Positions 16,344 to 24,938 are shown, numbered from the stretch's first letter. The stretch: DNA of 28,722 nucleotides from an uncultured Clostridia bacterium (GCA_937895935.1 CALBKX010000054.1:1-28722), one strand, 5' to 3'. Numbers and translations: made by a program. Notes: a model not told the origin generated them from the letters alone.

Positions 16344-16370
16344 TTAGCAATCTAAAGTAAAGACTGCTAA
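16344..16370 (+). promoter_or_regulatory. CIRCE operator (HrcA binding site)
   Basis: TTAGCAATC, nine bases, GACTGCTAA: the CIRCE layout TTAGCACTC-N9-GAGTGCTAA with one mismatch between arms and slight departure from consensus at the inner ends. HrcA bound here would block the overlapping start site, giving autoregulated heat-shock control. Confidence 0.93.
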
Positions 16371-16388
16371 CAATCCAAGCGAGGCTAT

Positions 16389-17414
16389 ATGAAAAAAGGG
16401 TTAAGCGACAGAAAAAAACATATTCTTTGCTCTGCCATTGAGGATTACATTAAAGATGCAAGTCCTATAACAAGCGGTGGGGTTAAGGATAAACACATAA
16501 ACGATGTCAGCACAGCAACACTTAGGAATGAACTTAATGCTCTTGAAGCAATGGGTTATTTAAAACAACTGCACACATCTGGTGGTAGAGTTCCCACAAC
16601 TGAAGGTTATCGTTATTATGTTAGTTTGCTTTTAGAAAACTTTGAGGTTGATGAAAGTCAATTAAAAAAAGTAGAAGAGGAATTATCGGAACGAACAACT
16701 TCACTTAAAGATATTTTATCATCAGTTGCAAATTTGATAAGTAAGGCAACAAATATGCCCACTGTTATAGTTGCAAATGGTTATGATAAATTGATTATTG
16801 AAGATATAAGAATTATACCTTTAATAGATGGTGAAGCATTGGTTTTGTTTAAAACTAAAAGTGGAATTGTAAATCATACCATCAAAGTTGTTGCAAGTGA
16901 AAAATCGTGCGATGATGCTGGTAAATATTTAACCAAAAAGTTTAATGGGAAAACAATTGGCGAGTTGCTTGAAGGTGACATATTGTACTCATCTTTGGCT
17001 GAGGTTGAAAGTTTTAAAAACTTAATTGATAGTTTAATCAAATCTATGCGAGAATTTATATCAAGTAAAAAATTGGATATAAGAGGCGAAAGAGCAAGTC
17101 ACTTGCTTAATGAAAATGAACATCAAACAGTTGTTGAAACCAAAAAGATTTTAAACCTTTTGGGTGATGAGGATGGTTTATGTGAAGTCATTGGAGATAC
17201 ATCCACAAATGAAAACAACATAACGATAACGCTAGGTGATGAAAATGAAAAGGTTGATGGCTGTGCTTTAATAAAAGCACCAATTGTTATAAATGGAACG
17301 CCTGTCGCAAGTCTTGCGGTTATTGGCCCAGAACGAATGGATTATGCAAGTATTGCTTCAGCAATAAAGGTTGTTACAAGCGAATTAAACAAAATAAAGG
17401 AAGGTGACACGTGA
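16389..17414 (+). CDS. hrcA: Heat-inducible transcription repressor HrcA
   Basis: A 341-aa HrcA. The N-terminal winged helix (about residues 1-75) includes the conserved DVSTATLRNEL and GGRVPTTEGYRYYV segments; the rest is the GAF-like dimerisation domain, with the late signature GPERMDYA at about 318-325. It binds CIRCE and is kept active by GroE chaperonin in other Firmicutes. It is the first gene of the operon and overlaps grpE by the four bases GTGA. The ribosome binding site is GCGAGG. Confidence 0.96.
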   Translation: MKKGLSDRKKHILCSAIEDYIKDASPITSGGVKDKHINDVSTATLRNELNALEAMGYLKQLHTSGGRVPTTEGYRYYVSLLLENFEVDESQLKKVEEELSERTTSLKDILSSVANLISKATNMPTVIVANGYDKLIIEDIRIIPLIDGEALVLFKTKSGIVNHTIKVVASEKSCDDAGKYLTKKFNGKTIGELLEGDILYSSLAEVESFKNLIDSLIKSMREFISSKKLDIRGERASHLLNENEHQTVVETKKILNLLGDEDGLCEVIGDTSTNENNITITLGDENEKVDGCALIKAPIVINGTPVASLAVIGPERMDYASIASAIKVVTSELNKIKEGDT

Positions 17415-17995
17415 GCATTTCTAAAGAAGAAAAAAGAAAACATCAAGAGGAAAACTTGAATAAAAAAAATCTTGAAAAAGAAAGCCAAAATAAAAACGAG
17501 GAATGTTCAAAAACTGCTGAAAATTCACAAGTTGAGCAATCAGATATAGATTTAAAAGCAGAGAATGATAAAAATAAAGCTTTAGCGGATGAATATTTAA
17601 ATCTTGCAAAAGTTATACAAGCAGATTTTGAAAACTATCGTAAACGTTCTTTAGAGCAAATTGAAAAAGCAAAAATTGATGGTATGGTACAAGTTGTTGA
17701 ACTTATGCTACCAAGCTTAGATGCTTTTAAAAAGGCTAAAGAAAATATAAAAGACGAAAACACTTTATCTGGCATAAATATGTTAGAAAAAGCAATTGAA
17801 TCTGGTTTTAAAAAATTAGGAATAGAAAAAATTGAGGCAGTTGGTAAACCTTTGGATCCAAATGTTCATAATGTTTTAGCAGTTGCCAAAGATGAACAAA
17901 AAGAGGATGGCATCATTCTAGAAGAATTTCAAGCCGGATATAAATTAAAAAACAAAGTGATTAGATGTTCACAAGTTTTAGTTAACAAACTTTAA
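17411..17995 (+). CDS. grpE: Nucleotide exchange factor GrpE
   Basis: A 194-aa DnaK nucleotide exchange factor. An acidic/basic coiled-coil N-terminus (residues 1-75) leads to the conserved ADFENYRKRS motif, then the C-terminal beta domain with LDPNVHNVLA and ending LKNKVIRCSQVLVNK, all typical. The GTG start overlaps the hrcA stop and has AAGGAAGGTG upstream, indicating coupled translation. Length is normal for Firmicutes. Confidence 0.95.
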   Translation: MSISKEEKRKHQEENLNKKNLEKESQNKNEECSKTAENSQVEQSDIDLKAENDKNKALADEYLNLAKVIQADFENYRKRSLEQIEKAKIDGMVQVVELMLPSLDAFKKAKENIKDENTLSGINMLEKAIESGFKKLGIEKIEAVGKPLDPNVHNVLAVAKDEQKEDGIILEEFQAGYKLKNKVIRCSQVLVNKL

Positions 17996-18054
17996 TTTGA
18001 ACATCAAAAAATATAAAAATCAAAAAACAATAAATAAAAAGGAGATATAAAATT

Positions 18055-19881
18055 ATGAGTAAAATTATTGGTATTGATTTAGGAACAACAAATTCTTGCG
18101 TTGCTGTAATGGAAGGTGGACGTCCAACAGTTATCGCAAATGCAGAAGGTGACAGAACAACTCCAAGTGTTGTTGCGTACACAAAAAATGGTGAAAAATT
18201 GGTTGGTAAAGTTGCAAAACGTCAAGCAGTTTCAAACCATGAAAACACTATTCAAAGTATAAAAAGAAAAATGGGTAGTGACGAAAAAGTTACTTTAAAC
18301 GGAAAAGAATACACTCCACAAGAAATTTCTGCAATGATTTTGTCAAAATTAAAAGCAGATGCAGAAAGTTATTTGGGTGAAAAAGTTACACAAGCTGTAA
18401 TTACTGTTCCTGCTTACTTTAATGATAGTCAACGTCAAGCAACAAAAGATGCAGGTAAAATTGCAGGACTAGAAGTTTTGAGAATTATAAACGAACCAAC
18501 TGCAGCCGCTCTTGCTTATGGACTTGATAAAGGCGAAAACAAAAATCAAAAAATATTGGTTTATGACCTTGGCGGTGGTACATTCGATGTTTCTATTCTT
18601 GAAATCGGTGATGGCGTGTTTGAAGTTCTTTCAACAAATGGTAATACACACCTTGGCGGTGATGACTTTGATAATGCAATCATAGAACTTTTGTGCCGTG
18701 AATTTAAAAATGAAAATGGTATTGATTTACACAATGATAAACTTGCTATGCAACGTTTAAAAGATGCTGCAGAAAAAGCTAAAATTGAACTTTCAAGCAC
18801 TCCAAGAACAACAATTTCTCTTCCATTCATTTCAGCAGATGCAAATGGCCCTAAAAACCTTGAATATGATTTGACTAGAGCAAAATTTGATGAATTAACT
18901 GAAAATTTGGTTAAACAAACAACAGAATGTGTTACAAAAGCATTAAGTGATGCAAAATTATCTAAAAATGATATAGATAAAGTAATTTTGGTTGGTGGCT
19001 CAACAAGAATCCCAGCAGTAGTAGAGGCCGTTAAAGCATACACAGGGAAAGAACCATTTAAAGGCATTAACCCAGATGAATGCGTTGCAATTGGTGCTGC
19101 TATCCAAGCTGGTGTACTTGCTGGTGAAGTTAAAGACGTATTATTACTTGATGTAACTCCACTTTCACTTGGTATTGAAACTTTGGGAGGAGTATTTACT
19201 AAATTAATTAATCGTAACACAACTATCCCAACTAAAAAATCACAAGTATTCTCTACAGCTGTAGATAATCAACCTGGAGTGGATATTCACGTATTACAAG
19301 GTGAACGTGAATTTGCTAATCAAAACAAAACTTTAGGTCGTTTCCAATTAACTGATATTCCACCTGCACCAAGAGGAGTTCCTCAAATTGAAGTTACTTT
19401 CGATATTGATGCAAATGGTATTGTGCACGTATCTGCAAAAGACCTTGGAACAAATAAAGAACAATCAATTACAATCACAGCTTCATCTAATTTAACAGAA
19501 GAAGAAATCAATAAAGCCGTTAAAGAAGCAGAAGCAAATGCTGAGGAAGATAAAAAACGTCGTGAATTTGTTGAAACTAAAAACAATGCAGACAACTTGA
19601 TTTATCAAATGGAAAAACAAGTTAAAGAAAATTCAGACAAACTTCCAGAAGAAGACAAAACAAAATTAACTGAAGCTATTGAAAAAGCTAAAAAAGATAT
19701 TGAATCAACAGATATTGAAATTATCAAAAAAGCAATAGAAGATTTAACTAATGTTGCAAATGATGTATTCTCTAGAATGTATCAAAATGCAAGTACTAAT
19801 GCTCAAAGTACAAATACTGATGCAGAAAATAAATCAAATGATAACGAACCAGAAATAGTCGTTGATGACGATAATAAATAA
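18055..19881 (+). CDS. dnaK: Chaperone protein DnaK (Hsp70)
   Basis: A 608-aa Hsp70. The nucleotide-binding domain carries GIDLGTTNSCVAVMEGG at the start, VYDLGGGTFDVSILE and VGGSTRIPAV; the substrate-binding domain begins near DVTPLSLGIETLGG, and the protein ends with an acidic tail (EIVVDDDNK). The length and the absence of the roughly 25-residue insertion found in Gram-negative DnaK support a Gram-positive host. AAGGAGATAT gives a strong ribosome binding site. A long open frame on the opposite strand (18561-19220) is a codon-bias shadow. Confidence 0.98.
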   Translation: MSKIIGIDLGTTNSCVAVMEGGRPTVIANAEGDRTTPSVVAYTKNGEKLVGKVAKRQAVSNHENTIQSIKRKMGSDEKVTLNGKEYTPQEISAMILSKLKADAESYLGEKVTQAVITVPAYFNDSQRQATKDAGKIAGLEVLRIINEPTAAALAYGLDKGENKNQKILVYDLGGGTFDVSILEIGDGVFEVLSTNGNTHLGGDDFDNAIIELLCREFKNENGIDLHNDKLAMQRLKDAAEKAKIELSSTPRTTISLPFISADANGPKNLEYDLTRAKFDELTENLVKQTTECVTKALSDAKLSKNDIDKVILVGGSTRIPAVVEAVKAYTGKEPFKGINPDECVAIGAAIQAGVLAGEVKDVLLLDVTPLSLGIETLGGVFTKLINRNTTIPTKKSQVFSTAVDNQPGVDIHVLQGEREFANQNKTLGRFQLTDIPPAPRGVPQIEVTFDIDANGIVHVSAKDLGTNKEQSITITASSNLTEEEINKAVKEAEANAEEDKKRREFVETKNNADNLIYQMEKQVKENSDKLPEEDKTKLTEAIEKAKKDIESTDIEIIKKAIEDLTNVANDVFSRMYQNASTNAQSTNTDAENKSNDNEPEIVVDDDNK

Positions 19882-19906
19882 TTAAAATTATTTAAAAGGA
19901 ATCATT

Positions 19907-21040
19907 ATGGCAAACAAAGACTATTACTCAATTTTGGGTGTTGACAAAAATGCTAGCGAAGATGATATTAAATCTGCATACAGAAAACTTGCAAAAAAGT
20001 ATCACCCCGACTTAAACAAGGATAATCCAGATGCGGCAGAAAAGTTTAAAGAAATCAATGAAGCATATGAAGTTTTAGGTGATAAACAAAAACGAAGCAA
20101 TTATGATCAATTTGGTTCAGCCGAAGGCACAAACTTTTCTGACTTCTTCGGAGGCGGTGGAGGTGGTTTTTCTGGAGGCTTTAGTACAGATTTTGGCGAT
20201 ATATTTGGCGATATTTTCTCTGCTTTTGGTGGCGGAGCGTCAAGAGCTCAACAACAATCAGCCAGAGGGGAAGATATAAATGTTGCAATAAATATTTCAT
20301 TAAAAGAGTCCGCTTTTGGTGTAAACAAAAATATTCGAATAACAAAACTTGAGTCTTGTCCTCATTGCAAAGGTACAGGCGCAAAAAACGGAACCGAATT
20401 TGAAACTTGCCCAGATTGTAAGGGTGCAGGTCGAGTTCGTTTCCAACAAAACACAATTTTTGGTACAACAATAAGAGAAGGAATATGTAACACTTGCCAA
20501 GGCACGGGAAAACGCATTAAAGAAAAATGTGCTGATTGCTCAGGAAAGGGCTACACTAGAATAACAAAAACTGTAACTGTAAAAGTGCCAGCAGGAATCA
20601 ATCAAGACCAAATTCTTAGGATGCGTGGTGAAGGTAATGCACCACTTCGTCCTGGAGTAAGTGGCGACTTAAATATTAAAATAAACATTGATAAAGACAA
20701 AATGTTAACCCGTGAGGGAAATGATATTCTTTTGACCGTTTATGTGCCATTTACAACTATGTTGCTTGGTGGGGTTATAACAATTCCAACCTTAGATGGA
20801 AAATATGATTTAACAATTAAAGAATTAACACAATCAGGGACGGTTATGCGTCTGAAAGGAAAAGGTACAAAAGTACTTCAACGTGAGTCAAGAGGTGATA
20901 TGTTGGTTACACTTAAATCAGAAGTACCAAACAAACTAGATAAAAAAGCAAAAGAAAAATTGCAAGAAATAGAAGGTATTTATAAAGATAGTGCTTATTC
21001 AAAATTTTCATCATTTGTTGATAATACAAAAAAATATTAA
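19907..21040 (+). CDS. dnaJ: Chaperone protein DnaJ (Hsp40)
   Basis: A 377-aa type I DnaJ that stimulates DnaK ATPase. It has the J-domain with His33-Pro34-Asp35, a Gly/Phe-rich stretch around residues 75-110, four CxxCxGxG zinc motifs (CPHCKGTG, CPDCKGAG, CNTCQGTG, CADCSGKG) and the C-terminal substrate domain. It is the last gene of the CIRCE operon, 25 bases behind dnaK with AAAAGGA upstream, and ends at a strong terminator. Confidence 0.98.
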   Translation: MANKDYYSILGVDKNASEDDIKSAYRKLAKKYHPDLNKDNPDAAEKFKEINEAYEVLGDKQKRSNYDQFGSAEGTNFSDFFGGGGGGFSGGFSTDFGDIFGDIFSAFGGGASRAQQQSARGEDINVAINISLKESAFGVNKNIRITKLESCPHCKGTGAKNGTEFETCPDCKGAGRVRFQQNTIFGTTIREGICNTCQGTGKRIKEKCADCSGKGYTRITKTVTVKVPAGINQDQILRMRGEGNAPLRPGVSGDLNIKINIDKDKMLTREGNDILLTVYVPFTTMLLGGVITIPTLDGKYDLTIKELTQSGTVMRLKGKGTKVLQRESRGDMLVTLKSEVPNKLDKKAKEKLQEIEGIYKDSAYSKFSSFVDNTKKY

Positions 21041-21054
21041 AAATAAAAAGAATT

Positions 21055-21101
21055 AAAAAACTAGGCAAAATTGTGCATTGCATAATTTTGCCTAGTTTTT
21101 T
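21055..21101. terminator. Strong terminator after dnaJ
   Basis: A perfect 18-bp inverted repeat, A6-CTAGGCAAAATT and AATTTTGCCTAG-T6, around an 11-base loop. It has T-runs on both strands and may also serve the convergent XRE gene. Confidence 0.92.
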
Positions 21102-21182
21102 CATAAATATTTCTCTTTAAATTAACATTAAGCGTATTTGGTGAATATTTTAATTAATAAATTTTTTAAAGCCTTATTTTTT

Positions 21183-21776
21183 TTATTCCTCTATTTTAGG
21201 ATGCTTATGAATATTAGCCCAAAGAATAACTCCTACTTGCATAGGAATACCAACAATAAAAATAAGCCATAAATTATATTTTAAAAATTGTAAGTAAACT
21301 GAAAGTAGGGTGGACCAAATCAAAGCGGATATAAGAATAAAATTATATAACTTTTTACCCCATATGGAATTAAAAACAATTCCAACGACACAAGAGGCTG
21401 GAACAGCCCAAACGAATGCTTGCCATAAAAATCTATTGATTGTGATACTTGAATATACATAGCATACAGTGGCAACTAACCAAACCATCAAAACTGACAG
21501 CAGTGAGATGGCAAGTTTATTTCCAATCCTATATTTATACTCTTTCTTTACATTTTCAAGTTGTAATTTTTCTTCAAAAATTTTGGAAATAGGAATCTCA
21601 AATATTTCACAAATATTAACGAGGGTTTGAACATCAGGTATTACCTCTCCAGATTCCCACCTTGAAACAGCTTTGTTTGAATAATTTAATTTTTCAGCCA
21701 AATCATATTGAGTCATCTTGTTGAGCTTTCTTAACTCTTTAATATTATTACCAATAATTAAATTTACGTTTTCCAT
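21183..21776 (-). CDS. XRE-family regulator with membrane domain
   Basis: A 197-aa protein. Residues 7-61 form a Cro/C1-type helix-turn-helix (NNIKELRKLNKMTQYDLAEK, then SNKAVSRWESG and PDVQTLVNICEIFEI). After a charged linker, four hydrophobic segments (about 88-110, 117-137, 144-164 and 168-187) indicate a membrane anchor or sensor domain, a fusion that is frequent in Clostridia and Bacilli. Its ligand is unknown. It has no ribosome binding site; a promoter at 21783-21811 puts the transcript start at the A of ATG, so it is probably leaderless. It is divergent from the GT8 operon, which is the most likely target besides itself. Confidence 0.88.
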   Translation of the reverse strand: MENVNLIIGNNIKELRKLNKMTQYDLAEKLNYSNKAVSRWESGEVIPDVQTLVNICEIFEIPISKIFEEKLQLENVKKEYKYRIGNKLAISLLSVLMVWLVATVCYVYSSITINRFLWQAFVWAVPASCVVGIVFNSIWGKKLYNFILISALIWSTLLSVYLQFLKYNLWLIFIVGIPMQVGVILWANIHKHPKIEE

Positions 21777-21782
21777 AACAAC

Positions 21783-21811
21783 ATAGTATCATATTTCTCT
21801 CCAGATGTCCA
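21783..21811 (-). promoter_or_regulatory. Promoter of the XRE gene, predicting a leaderless mRNA
   Basis: On the minus strand TGGACA (21806-21811), a 17-base spacer and TACTAT (21783-21788), then six bases to the ATG. The start codon is therefore at the expected +1. Confidence 0.6.
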
Positions 21812-21932
21812 GTAAAACAAAAGAAAATATTAAATTCTCTTTTAGCGGGAATGTCGAATTTTTATAGAGATTTTTTTTAAAAAATTCTTCTCGGATGTAT
21901 TTCAAGTGGAGAATGAAAATTATAATATTTCC

Positions 21933-21961
21933 TTGAAAGTTAAATATGTTAATAATATACT
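21933..21961 (+). promoter_or_regulatory. Promoter of the GT8-PlsC-CrtO-like operon
   Basis: TTGAAA at 21933-21938, a 17-base spacer and TATACT at 21956-21961. The predicted transcript start is at about 21968. Confidence 0.65.
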
Positions 21962-21967
21962 TATCAT

Positions 21968-21984
21968 AAATTCGAAACGAATTT
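21968..21984 (+). other. 5'-terminal mRNA hairpin
   Basis: AAATTCG-AAA-CGAATTT is a perfect 7-bp hairpin that begins exactly at the predicted +1 and ends before the ribosome binding site. Such 5' hairpins often protect mRNA from 5'-end-dependent decay; the inverted repeat could instead be an operator for the divergent XRE regulator. Confidence 0.5.
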
Positions 21985-22007
21985 TAATAATAAAAGAGGT
22001 GATAATT

Positions 22008-23039
22008 ATGATAAATAAAAATATTCCTATATTCTTTTCAGTTGATGATAATTATGTTCCATTTTTAATGGTTACATTGAAATCAATTGAGATCAATGCT
22101 TCAATAGATAATACATACAACATTTATATTTTAACAAATGGATTAAAAACGGAAAATGTTGAACGATTATTAAAGCATAACAAAAATAACTTTACATTAA
22201 CTTTTGTAGATATGAATAAAAAAATAAAAGACATTAGTGCTGTCTTGCATACACGTGACTATTATACAAAAGCAATCTATTATAGATTGTTTATTCCTAG
22301 TATGTTCCCAAATTTAAATAAGGCAATATACATAGATTGTGATGTGTGTGTTAAAGCAGATATTGCAGAATTATATAATTATGATTTGTCAAATAATCTT
22401 CTTGGTGCAATAGCAGACGAGGCAGTTTCACTAGTTCCTGAATTTCAATCATACACAAAAAATTGTTTGGGTATTGAAGCAAATAAATATTTTAACTCTG
22501 GTGTTTTGGTTATGAATTTAGAGGAACTTAGAAAAATCAATTTTGAAACAAAATTCTTTAATGCTCTTATGTCATATAAGTTGAGTGTTGCACCAGACCA
22601 AGACTACTTAAATGTTATTTGTAAAGATAGAATTACTTACATTCCAAAAGTTTGGAACAAAATGCCATTTAAAGATACAAATTTAAGTTTAGAAGAAATA
22701 AAATTGATACATTACAATCTTTCATACAAACCTTGGCATTATGAAAATATTGAATACGAAGAGGTTTTTTGGAAATATACAAAACAAGCGAACTTGTGTG
22801 ATGTTATGAAAAATATTTTGGATTCTTTTACTCCAGAATTAAAACAAAAAGATATTCAAAGTGGCAAACATTTACTTCAAATGGCAGACTTGCAAAGTAA
22901 ACAACAAGACACATTGTTATCTTTATTAGAAAATGGTGAAATTGATAAAAATACTTTTTTAAGAACAGATACAAAACGTTCTGAAAATGTTTTTAGCGGT
23001 TTAGTTAAAAAGGTTACAAAAAAATTAAAAAAGGTTTAA
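22008..23039 (+). CDS. Family 8 glycosyltransferase
   Basis: A 343-aa retaining glycosyltransferase of family GT8 (LgtC/general stress protein A type). It opens with IPIFFSVDDNYVPFLMVTLK, has the metal-binding Asp-Cys-Asp at 110-112 (YIDCD), NSGVLVMNLEELR and DQDYLNVI for sugar-nucleotide and acceptor binding, and IHYNL...KPWHY late. The last 15 residues (KKVTKKLKKV type) are cationic and amphipathic, which suggests membrane association. ATG 22008 was chosen over an upstream in-frame ATG at 21906 because AGAGGTG lies just before it and because the promoter starts transcription at about 21968. It heads an operon with two acyltransferase-like genes. The sugar and acceptor are unknown. Confidence 0.9.
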   Translation: MINKNIPIFFSVDDNYVPFLMVTLKSIEINASIDNTYNIYILTNGLKTENVERLLKHNKNNFTLTFVDMNKKIKDISAVLHTRDYYTKAIYYRLFIPSMFPNLNKAIYIDCDVCVKADIAELYNYDLSNNLLGAIADEAVSLVPEFQSYTKNCLGIEANKYFNSGVLVMNLEELRKINFETKFFNALMSYKLSVAPDQDYLNVICKDRITYIPKVWNKMPFKDTNLSLEEIKLIHYNLSYKPWHYENIEYEEVFWKYTKQANLCDVMKNILDSFTPELKQKDIQSGKHLLQMADLQSKQQDTLLSLLENGEIDKNTFLRTDTKRSENVFSGLVKKVTKKLKKV

Positions 23040-23066
23040 TAAAATTAATTTTTAAATGGGGTAGTT

Positions 23067-23906
23067 ATGGCGATAAGTGAAAATAGACTAAATACTATTA
23101 AAAAAATTAAAGAGCTTGAAGAAAAAGGTCTTTTTAATGATAATGTTTGGGATGAACCTAAATTTGAACCCTTAAAACCAGGAGAGGTTGATTATTTCAA
23201 AAAAAAGTTATCGACTAGAATTAAAAATAAGTTTTGTAATAGAACTCTAGAAAGATTTATTAAAAAAATGGAAAAAAATCATCAAGTTAAATTAAAAGAT
23301 ATTAAAGGTTTAGATAAGTTGCAAAATTTAACATCTGGAGCAATTATCACAAGCAATCATTTTCACCCATTTGATAGTTATCCAATATCTAGAATGATTA
23401 AAAAAACTTATGGCAAAAAAAAGCAATTGCATATTGTGGTTGCAGAATCTAATTATGCTGGAGGTAGTGGGTTTTATGGCTTTTTATTTAGAAATCAAAA
23501 TACTATTCCTCTAGCAAGTAATAAACAAGTTATGGTTGAATGTTTTAAGGCAATTAATTATTATTTACAAAAGGGCGATTTTGTTTTAATTTATCCTGAG
23601 CAAAACTTGTGGCAAAATTATAAAAAACCAAGACCCTTAAAAGAAGGCGCTTTTAGGTTTGCGGTAAAAGCAAATGTTCCAGTTGTTGCTTGCTTTGTTA
23701 CAATGGAGGATACTGAATATTTAGATTCAGACGGCGAAAATGTTCAAGCATACACTTTGCATATTTTGGACATTATTTATCCAAAAAAAGAGTTGTCCTA
23801 TAAAGATAATATTAAATATTTACAAGAAGAAAACCAGCGATTAATGCGTGAAAAATATGAAGAGGTTTATGGTATAAAATTAAAATTTGATACAAAAGAG
23901 GATTAA
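23067..23906 (+). CDS. PlsC-type 1-acylglycerol-3-phosphate acyltransferase family protein
   Basis: A 279-aa protein with the acyltransferase HX4D motif NHFHPFD (His98, Asp103), a GSGFYGFLFRNQNTIPL segment corresponding to block II and YPEQNLWQNYKKPRPLKEGA in place of the PEGTR block. It lacks an obvious membrane segment. PlsC-like enzymes transfer acyl chains to lysophosphatidate or other glycerol- or sugar-linked acceptors; given its partners, an acceptor other than lysophosphatidate is possible. The start follows a weak GGGG site. It lies 27 bases after the GT8 gene and 2 bases before the next gene. Confidence 0.85.
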   Translation: MAISENRLNTIKKIKELEEKGLFNDNVWDEPKFEPLKPGEVDYFKKKLSTRIKNKFCNRTLERFIKKMEKNHQVKLKDIKGLDKLQNLTSGAIITSNHFHPFDSYPISRMIKKTYGKKKQLHIVVAESNYAGGSGFYGFLFRNQNTIPLASNKQVMVECFKAINYYLQKGDFVLIYPEQNLWQNYKKPRPLKEGAFRFAVKANVPVVACFVTMEDTEYLDSDGENVQAYTLHILDIIYPKKELSYKDNIKYLQEENQRLMREKYEEVYGIKLKFDTKED

Positions 23907-23908
23907 TT

Positions 23909-24490
23909 ATGTTTTTATTTTCTACTTTGATTCTATTTGCATGGATAATTATAATTGGATTAAATATTAAGTTTAGCATTCCAATATATAATTTTACAAC
24001 TTGGCAAATTATCTTTTCTGTGGTTATTGGTACTTTTGTGATTATAGCAATTGACGGACTCACAGCAATATTTATAAGACTTTTGCCAAAAAAATGGTTT
24101 AATCCATTTTCAAATAGATTTAAAGTTTTTAAGTGGGAAAAGGCGATATATCATAAACTCGGCATTAAAAAATGGAAAGATTTAATTCCTGAATTTGGGC
24201 ATTTTACAAGTGTACGAAAGAACAAAATAAAAGAACCAAACAACAATACATATTTAGAAAAATACTTGATTGAATTATGTTATGGAAGGGTAATACATTT
24301 TGCATCATTCTTTACAGGATTTTTTGTAATATACCTGTATCCTTTAAAATATTGGATGTGTTTTGCTTTACCAATTGCTCTTGTAAACATATTTTTAAAT
24401 TTTATGTGTTTAATAGTTTTAAGATATAATACGCCAAAAGTGATAGCGGTTTATAATTATAATCTAAAATTGCAAAACAAAAAAGAATAA
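23909..24490 (+). CDS. CrtO-like membrane acyltransferase family protein
   Basis: A 193-aa membrane protein with two hydrophobic segments at the N-terminus (about 3-20 and 32-56) and two near the C-terminus (about 128-148 and 150-172). The middle holds FKWEKAIYHKLGIKKWKDLIP and the end holds LRYNTPKV, which resemble the W-E...KLGIKKWKDxLPE and QRYNRPR motifs of the glycosyl-4,4'-diaponeurosporenoate acyltransferase (CrtO) family of staphyloxanthin synthesis. No carotenoid genes are near, so the substrate is probably another glycolipid. The identification is by motif memory. The last codons form one arm of the shared terminator. Confidence 0.7.
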   Translation: MFLFSTLILFAWIIIIGLNIKFSIPIYNFTTWQIIFSVVIGTFVIIAIDGLTAIFIRLLPKKWFNPFSNRFKVFKWEKAIYHKLGIKKWKDLIPEFGHFTSVRKNKIKEPNNNTYLEKYLIELCYGRVIHFASFFTGFFVIYLYPLKYWMCFALPIALVNIFLNFMCLIVLRYNTPKVIAVYNYNLKLQNKKE

Positions 24491-24519
24491 TGTTTAATCA
24501 TATTATTCTTTTTTGTTTT
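24474..24519. terminator. Bidirectional terminator built into two gene ends
   Basis: A perfect 18-bp inverted repeat (24474-24491 and 24502-24519, loop of 10 bases) with T-rich right arms on both strands. It contains the final codons of the CrtO-like gene and of cdd, which both end Asn-Lys-Lys-Glu-stop as a result. Confidence 0.85.
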
Positions 24520-24916
24520 TAGTGCAATCGGTGTCTTTTGATGAAAAAGCGTTAGGTAAAAGGGTTTTAATGTCAGTTACAACAAAATCGTTTTTATCTT
24601 TAGCACAAATTATTACAGCATTTGGAGCAAGTTCAGATATTACTTGTCTACAAACACCGCAAGGATAAGTGGGTGAATTGCTTGAACCAACAATGGCTAT
24701 TTTTTCAAAATCTCTTTCTCCATTTGAAATGGCTGAAAAAATAGCACTTCTTTCAGCACAATTTGTAGGACCATAAGCACTGTTTTCAATGTTTGTTCCC
24801 AAAAATACTTTACCGCTTTTGGTTAAAACAGCACAACCTACTTTATAATTTGAATAGGGAGAGTAAGAATTTTTTCTAGCAGTTAAAGCAAACTCAATTA
24901 GTTCTTCGTTGGACAT
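24503..24916 (-). CDS. cdd: Cytidine deaminase
   Basis: A 137-aa homotetrameric-type cytidine deaminase of the pyrimidine salvage pathway. It has the zinc and catalytic motifs TNCAERSAIF (Cys53, Glu55) and PCGVCRQ (Cys86, Cys89), and the usual N-terminal SPYSNYKVGCAVL. The start follows AGGAGG. The C-terminal ten residues after KDTDC are probably determined by the terminator palindrome rather than by function. The gene is divergent from spoVM. Confidence 0.95.
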   Translation of the reverse strand: MSNEELIEFALTARKNSYSPYSNYKVGCAVLTKSGKVFLGTNIENSAYGPTNCAERSAIFSAISNGERDFEKIAIVGSSNSPTYPCGVCRQVISELAPNAVIICAKDKNDFVVTDIKTLLPNAFSSKDTDCTKNKKE

Positions 24917-24938
24917 AAAAGCCTCCTAAATTAAAAAT

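Noticed and set aside
18561..19220. A 219-codon open frame antisense to dnaK
   Set aside because: Long antisense frames over dnaK are common codon-bias shadows. It has no ribosome binding site and dnaK itself is certain.
21906..22007. A longer N-terminus for the GT8 glycosyltransferase
   Set aside because: It would begin upstream of the predicted promoter, and the GT8 domain begins right after the well-supported ATG 22008.
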